Source: Actinomycetota bacterium | GTDB lineage: Bacteria > Actinomycetota > Actinomycetes > S36-B12 | Direction: 5' to 3' | NCBI GenBank assembly: GCA_017857875.1 | Contig: JAFMCH010000015.1 | Span: forward strand, 1 to 36,393 | DNA: 36,393 bases | Shown: positions 32,852 to 36,393 of the stretch, in pieces | Numbering within the stretch: the stretch's first letter is position 1 | Layout: each line of letters begins with the position of its first letter | Program-made: the position numbers and the translations under genes | Notes under the pieces: generated by a model | Databases searched by the model: none | What the model saw: the letters and a program-made list of their open reading frames with translations, nothing else | Told to the model about the DNA's origin: nothing

Positions 32852-33606
32852 TGGACCCGTTAGTAATTACCGAGCAACACGATCACGTCGTCGTTGTAAG
32901 ACTCAACCGACCCAAGAAATTAAACGCCATCACGCCGGCGCTCGTCGAGCAGTTGTGTCAGGCGCTTGAGCGCGCTCACGCAGATGACTCGTTGGGTGCG
33001 ATAGTGCTCGCCGGTGCGGGGAGTTCCTTCTGCGCCGGCGATGATCTGCATGACTCGACCGCGCACACCGCAGCGCCATCAGCACAGCAAGACTTCGTTG
33101 AACGACTTCAGGATGTGACCAGGCTGCTGATGTTCGGGCGATTACCGGTGGTGGCTGCCGTTCGCGGATGGGCCGTCGGCGGCGGGCTCGAATGGGTCTT
33201 CAACGCTGACTTCGTGGTGGCTGGCGAAACCGCACGTGGATTTTTTCCCGAGATGTCTCTAGGTCTATTCCCCACCGGGGCCATTACCTCGATTCTGCCG
33301 CGTACAGTAGGTGCTGCCAGGGCGCGCCAACTTCTGATGCTGGGCGAACGCATAGATGCAACGCAACTTCTTGACTGGGGAGTCGCGTGCAGCGTTGTAG
33401 CAGACGACGAGGTGGAACAGCATGCGATGGTTCTCGCCACAACGCTGGCAGGGTTACCGACGCGAAGCATTCGAGCGCTTCGGTCCGCACTGCAAGACTT
33501 GACTCGCGACGACATCGATCAAGCGCTGATGCGGGAGACTTCCGCCACGATCGAGGCCTTCGTCGACCCGGAGACTCCGGCAAGGCTGGCCCGCTTGGCT
33601 CCCTGA
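32851..33606 (+). CDS. Enoyl-CoA hydratase/crotonase family, probable 3-methylglutaconyl-CoA hydratase role
   Basis: A 251-residue crotonase-fold protein. The oxyanion loop FCAGDDL is at 60-66. Glu114 in GGGLEW and Glu134 in FFPEMSLGLFP are 20 residues apart, as are the two catalytic glutamates of enoyl-CoA hydratase, so hydration activity is likely. The GTG start overlaps the ligase stop (TAGTG). In leucine catabolism a hydratase is needed between the carboxylase and HMG-CoA lyase, and this is the only crotonase-type hydratase in the operon, so it is the best candidate. That assignment is by context only. It ends 51 nt before the Ntn hydrolase. Confidence 0.88.
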   Translation: MDPLVITEQHDHVVVVRLNRPKKLNAITPALVEQLCQALERAHADDSLGAIVLAGAGSSFCAGDDLHDSTAHTAAPSAQQDFVERLQDVTRLLMFGRLPVVAAVRGWAVGGGLEWVFNADFVVAGETARGFFPEMSLGLFPTGAITSILPRTVGAARARQLLMLGERIDATQLLDWGVACSVVADDEVEQHAMVLATTLAGLPTRSIRALRSALQDLTRDDIDQALMRETSATIEAFVDPETPARLARLAP

Positions 33607-33644
33607 TAGAACCGTGATGAAGGATGCAGTTGCGCGTTTGGTGA

Positions 33645-33650
33645 TAACGT
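33645..33650 (+). promoter_or_regulatory. Putative -10 element (TAACGT) of the Ntn hydrolase gene
   Basis: TAACGT lies 7 nt before GTG 33658 with no Shine-Dalgarno between, so a leaderless transcript is likely. It suggests that this gene is not simply read through from the leucine operon. Confidence 0.45.
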
Positions 33651-33657
33651 CCGAGCG

Positions 33658-34665
33658 GTGTGCACAAATTTTAAAATGAAGCCCGCCACCGATGGTTCGG
33701 TGGTTGTTGGCCGCAGCATGGAGTTCCCCATGGGAATACCGACCGCGCTCGGCGTTCTGCCCATGGGCTACGCGGGCAAGGGTGCCACTCCGGCGGGCAA
33801 GACTTCCGCCCTCGACTGGGTGGCAACCCAAGGCATCGTGGGCATGGCTGCGTTCGGGAACCCGCAGTGGCTCACCGATGGCATGAACACGGCAGGTGTC
33901 TCGATGCATGCGTTGTACATGCCGAACGGATTCTGTGCTTACGCCACATACAAGGGCGATGGCACGGACCTATGCGAAATCGACGTGATCGCCTTCCTAC
34001 TCGGTACGTGTGCGTCGGTCGACGAGGTCCGGGTGGCTGCCGCTTCCATGAATGTGTGGGGAATGGATCCAGGTCTTGGATTCGCGCCCCCGCTTCACTT
34101 CTTAGTCCACGATGCCACGGCCTCGATAGCGATCGAATTCCATGACGAGGGCATCAGGATCGTCGAAAATCCCACCGGAGTGGGCGCGAACTCTCCTTAC
34201 CTCGACTGGCATCTGACGAACCTCAATAACTATGTGGGAGTTCAGTCCACTGCCCGAAAGCCCATCGAGGTACTCGGTGAGAAACTGGCGCCTTTCGGCC
34301 AGGGCAATGGCCTGCTCGGCCTCCCCGGCGACTACACCAGCCCGTCGAGGTTTGTCCGCGCTGCCGCCATGGTTGCCCTGTCCACTGTTCCTGTGGACAG
34401 TTTAGCTTCGGAAATACAGACGTTGCATGTGCTGAACGCCTTTGACATTCCCAACGGAATCATCCAAGAGGAGTCTGGTGGAAAACTCGTTGACGAGGTA
34501 ACGGTCTGGGCGACAATCTCGAATCTGAGCAAGTTGCGATACTCCTACCGCACCAACGGTGACCCCGGTGTGTATTCCATTGAGCTGGCCGATGTTGACT
34601 TCGCAAAGCCCGCTCGCACAGTGCCGATGTCGTGGAATGGTGCATTCACGCCCGTAAAGATCTGA
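33658..34665 (+). CDS. Linear amide C-N hydrolase, choloylglycine hydrolase/penicillin V acylase family
   Basis: A 335-residue Ntn hydrolase whose Cys2 (MCTNF) becomes the N-terminal nucleophile once Met is removed. Conserved blocks are VVVGRSMEFPMG (Arg19), GMNTAGVSMHALYMP, GANSPYLDWHLTNLNNYVG, and the SPSRFVRAAA arginine. It hydrolyses amide bonds of N-acyl compounds. Two known BSH positions differ: the Asp of R-x-x-D is Glu22 here, and the GLNYP-type segment is ALYMP. It is therefore unlikely to be a bile-salt hydrolase and may act on N-acyl homoserine lactones, N-acyl amines or penicillin V-like amides. No signal peptide is seen, so it is cytosolic. The start is GTG 33658. Confidence 0.85.
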   Translation: MCTNFKMKPATDGSVVVGRSMEFPMGIPTALGVLPMGYAGKGATPAGKTSALDWVATQGIVGMAAFGNPQWLTDGMNTAGVSMHALYMPNGFCAYATYKGDGTDLCEIDVIAFLLGTCASVDEVRVAAASMNVWGMDPGLGFAPPLHFLVHDATASIAIEFHDEGIRIVENPTGVGANSPYLDWHLTNLNNYVGVQSTARKPIEVLGEKLAPFGQGNGLLGLPGDYTSPSRFVRAAAMVALSTVPVDSLASEIQTLHVLNAFDIPNGIIQEESGGKLVDEVTVWATISNLSKLRYSYRTNGDPGVYSIELADVDFAKPARTVPMSWNGAFTPVKI

Positions 34666-34721
34666 TGTTAGTAGCCTTGATCGGTCCGGCAGTCAGGCGT
34701 TAGCTACACGAAGGGACGAAA

Positions 34722-35318
34722 CTAGTCGTCTAGCCCGCGAGCGATGAGGGCATCGCCAAGTTCATGGGCATGGCCCACCGTCTTGATGACGACCGGCGTA
34801 ACAAGTGCGCGCATGCTGCGTTCAGCTCCGCGCGCGCGACGGGCATCGCGCACCTGGTTGACAATGTCGGCAATAACGGGAACAACTCGAATAGTCAGCG
34901 CCAAGACCAGAGCGATGCGTTCGGCTGGCAGTCCCCATCGCTGCCCGGGCCGCATCATGCGTTCGAGCGTGGCCATCATGGCGGAGACGGGCGTGGTCAG
35001 GGTAATCAGCGCTGCGGCAGCGACGGCCAAGAGCAACGTTGATGTAATGAGCGTGGCGCTTTCAATACCGAGGAGCCACCACTGAAAGGCGAAGAGAATC
35101 GGAAGTATCCAACGCAGCGGTTTCAGCTGCGTCATGGCCAGTCGCAGTGGAATGCGAGCGAGCACGTAGGCAACAAGCAGCACTACGGCAGCAATGCCCA
35201 TGGTGGTGATTGATCGGAAAATGAGCAGTGCCGACGTGAATGTCAGCAGCAGTAATAGTTTTGCGCCGGTTGGAGTCCGATGAAGTATCGAATGTCCTGG
35301 ACTGTAGATCCCGATCAT
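34722..35318 (-). CDS. ECF transporter transmembrane component (EcfT/BioN-like)
   Basis: A 198-residue membrane protein with about five hydrophobic segments. It shows the two Ala-Arg-Gly coupling motifs of EcfT: DARRARGAE and DALIARGLDD at the C-terminus, which bind the ATPases. The early YSPGHSILHRTPTGAKLLLLL is also typical of the family. ATG 35318 overlaps the ATPase stop (ATGA). Short length and pairing with a single ATPase resemble BioN of BioMNY biotin transporters, a natural partner for the biotin-dependent carboxylase nearby. No substrate-binding S component is present here, so the substrate is unproven. Confidence 0.85.
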   Translation of the reverse strand: MIGIYSPGHSILHRTPTGAKLLLLLTFTSALLIFRSITTMGIAAVVLLVAYVLARIPLRLAMTQLKPLRWILPILFAFQWWLLGIESATLITSTLLLAVAAAALITLTTPVSAMMATLERMMRPGQRWGLPAERIALVLALTIRVVPVIADIVNQVRDARRARGAERSMRALVTPVVIKTVGHAHELGDALIARGLDD

Positions 35319-35992
35319 CGATCGACCGTTGCCTTATATGTTGCGACGGCTTCATGCCCGGAAGAATCGGCGATTATCTCGCCGTGCTCCATCACCAAAA
35401 CTCGAGGCCACTGTGACACCAGATCGAGATCATGGGTCGCCATGATGATCTGTTGCGGCAACGCATCAATGATGTCGATCAACACGCGAGTGTTGCGTCG
35501 ATCCAGCAGCGTCGTGGGCTCGTCGCACAACAAGATGTCAGGTTCAGTGACCATGATCGCGGCCATGGCCAGTAGCTGTTTTTGCCCGCTGGACAGCAGA
35601 TGAGCCGGATGTTCTTGATAGTCCGACAAGCCGACTAAAGCCAGTGCTTGCGAGATCCGCTCATGTCGTTCAAGGGCGGATATCTTGTTGCGTCGCAACG
35701 AAAACTCGATATCTTCGCCGACCGTGGGCATCACGATCTGTGCGTCTGGATTTGAAAATAGGAATGACACTCGTGACCGCACATCGCGTCCGTGGTCCGT
35801 CGGGTCTAAACCACCCACCGTTACGGTACCGGTGGTGGGCGTCGTGAGTCCGTTGATCAGGCGTAGGAGAGAGGATTTACCCGAGCCGTTTGCGCCGATG
35901 ATGCCGACGCGTGGCTCGTTGAGTTCGCAGGTGATTTCGGTGAGCACGTTTCGGTCTTCATAGGTCAGCCCGACGTTGTTGAAGCAGATCAC
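35315..35992 (-). CDS. ECF transporter ATPase (EcfA/BioM-like)
   Basis: A 226-residue ABC ATPase. Walker A GANGSGKS is at 33-40, the Q-loop is near LFSNPDAQIVMPTVGEDIEF, the signature is LSSGQKQLLAMAA (Ser where LSGGQ is usual), Walker B is ILLCDEPTTLLD, and the H-loop is ATHDLDLV. The NPDAQ, VGEDIEFSL and DEPTTLLD wording is typical of ECF ATPases. Start GTG 35992 is inferred because its bases overlap the thiolase stop (GTGA); the upstream extension is thiolase sequence in another frame. It drives import together with EcfT and an S component encoded elsewhere. Confidence 0.88.
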   Translation of the reverse strand: MICFNNVGLTYEDRNVLTEITCELNEPRVGIIGANGSGKSSLLRLINGLTTPTTGTVTVGGLDPTDHGRDVRSRVSFLFSNPDAQIVMPTVGEDIEFSLRRNKISALERHERISQALALVGLSDYQEHPAHLLSSGQKQLLAMAAIMVTEPDILLCDEPTTLLDRRNTRVLIDIIDALPQQIIMATHDLDLVSQWPRVLVMEHGEIIADSSGHEAVATYKATVDR

Positions 35993-36393
35993 GGTTGCAC
36001 TCTTTCCACCAGCACGGCGATGCCTTGACCACCCGCGATCGCGCACGCTGCCAAGCCCAACCTGCCTTGATCATGTGTCACGAGCGCACTGAACAGACGA
36101 ACCATGAGCACTGCCCCCGAAGCACCCCATGGATGCCCGAGAGCTAGTGCGCCGCCATCGGCGCACACGCGGGGATCACTATCGGAGAGAGCCAGATCGT
36201 CGAATATCGCACACATTTGTCCGGCGAACGCCTCCGTGATCTCGATTCGGTCGATGGAGTCGAGGGTGAGGGATGACTCGGTGAGCAAGCGGGTGATGGC
36301 CGAAACGGGACCAAGTGCTGGCTCAGCCGGGTTGATGCCGACGCGGGCAATGCCTCGGATCAACAGGCCAGATAGTTGATGTTGTTGGGCGAT
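35989..36393 (-). CDS. Thiolase (acetyl-CoA C-acyltransferase), C-terminal part
   Basis: The 3' end of a thiolase gene runs off the right edge; about 134 residues are visible. It has GPVSAITRLLTESSLTLDSI, ITEAFAGQMCA (thiolase NEAFA-like), the GGALALGHPWGASGAV active-site histidine block, and the C-terminal cysteine loop AACAIAGGQGIAVLVER. Its family cleaves 3-ketoacyl-CoA or condenses acetyl-CoA, as in the end of beta-oxidation. The TGA overlaps the ATPase GTG, so the thiolase, ATPase and EcfT genes are one translationally coupled string. The N-terminal half is outside the window. Confidence 0.9.
   Translation of the reverse strand: MAQQHQLSGLLIRGIARVGINPAEPALGPVSAITRLLTESSLTLDSIDRIEITEAFAGQMCAIFDDLALSDSDPRVCADGGALALGHPWGASGAVLMVRLFSALVTHDQGRLGLAACAIAGGQGIAVLVERVQP

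Noticed and set aside
34378-34400. 8-bp inverted repeat CTGTCCAC-N7-GTGGACAG inside the Ntn hydrolase gene
   Set aside because: It lies well within a conserved open frame, has no promoter or T-run nearby, and is plausible as chance plus codon constraint.

Overview
The window looks like part of a compact, mid-to-high-GC actinobacterial chromosome. The lineage evidence is a Kgd-type fused 2-oxoglutarate dehydrogenase, a probable mycothiol ligase (MshC), a PAC2-family protein, an Abhydrolase_9-type membrane hydrolase, and many GTG starts with a -10-like hexamer only 6-7 nt upstream (leaderless transcripts). I cannot name the genus. I saw no rRNA, tRNA, CRISPR array, insertion sequence or phage gene, and no gene-free stretch over about 100 bp.

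Layout. (1) 1-8606, mostly minus strand: the N-terminal part of kgd, interrupted by a frameshift; a MogA/MoaB protein; coxE, coxD and coxG homologues; moaD on the plus strand; moaA; an acyl-CoA dehydrogenase; a rhodanese. Molybdenum-cofactor synthesis is interleaved with CoxDEG-type maturation factors, although no molybdenum hydroxylase lies in the window. (2) 8666-15781: a sugar MFS transporter, a divergent thioesterase, a membrane alpha/beta-hydrolase, an alpha-methylacyl-CoA racemase, a small phosphatase, and an SDR like the dehydrogenase part of peroxisomal MFE-2. Racemase plus (3R)-type SDR suggests beta-oxidation of methyl-branched acyl-CoAs. (3) 15778-19336: a lytic transglycosylase, a membrane-linked GTPase, an Ala/Lys-rich membrane-anchored protein with a histone-H1-like tail, and a PAC2 protein. 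(4) 19377-25198: an Orn/Lys/Arg decarboxylase divergent from a LysR regulator across a perfect inverted repeat, uracil-DNA glycosylase, a class III aminotransferase and mshC. (5) 25198-33606: a TetR regulator, then a tightly packed leucine/isovalerate catabolic operon (methylcrotonyl-CoA carboxylase beta and alpha, HMG-CoA lyase, acyl-CoA dehydrogenase, PaaK-like acyl-CoA ligase, enoyl-CoA hydratase). An 18-bp palindrome sits over the putative promoter. (6) 33658-36393: a choloylglycine-hydrolase-family Ntn enzyme, then, on the minus strand, the end of a thiolase coupled to the ATPase and T component of an ECF transporter, possibly for biotin, the cofactor of the carboxylase.

The most notable observations are the kgd frameshift whose stop codon overlaps a new ATG; the CsoR/CstR-like palindrome upstream of the rhodanese; the TetR-type operator of the leucine operon and that operon's extra acyl-CoA ligase; the GTPase / H1-tail protein / PAC2 neighbourhood; and the very tight packing of convergent genes. 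All function calls rest on reading motifs by eye; no database search was run.
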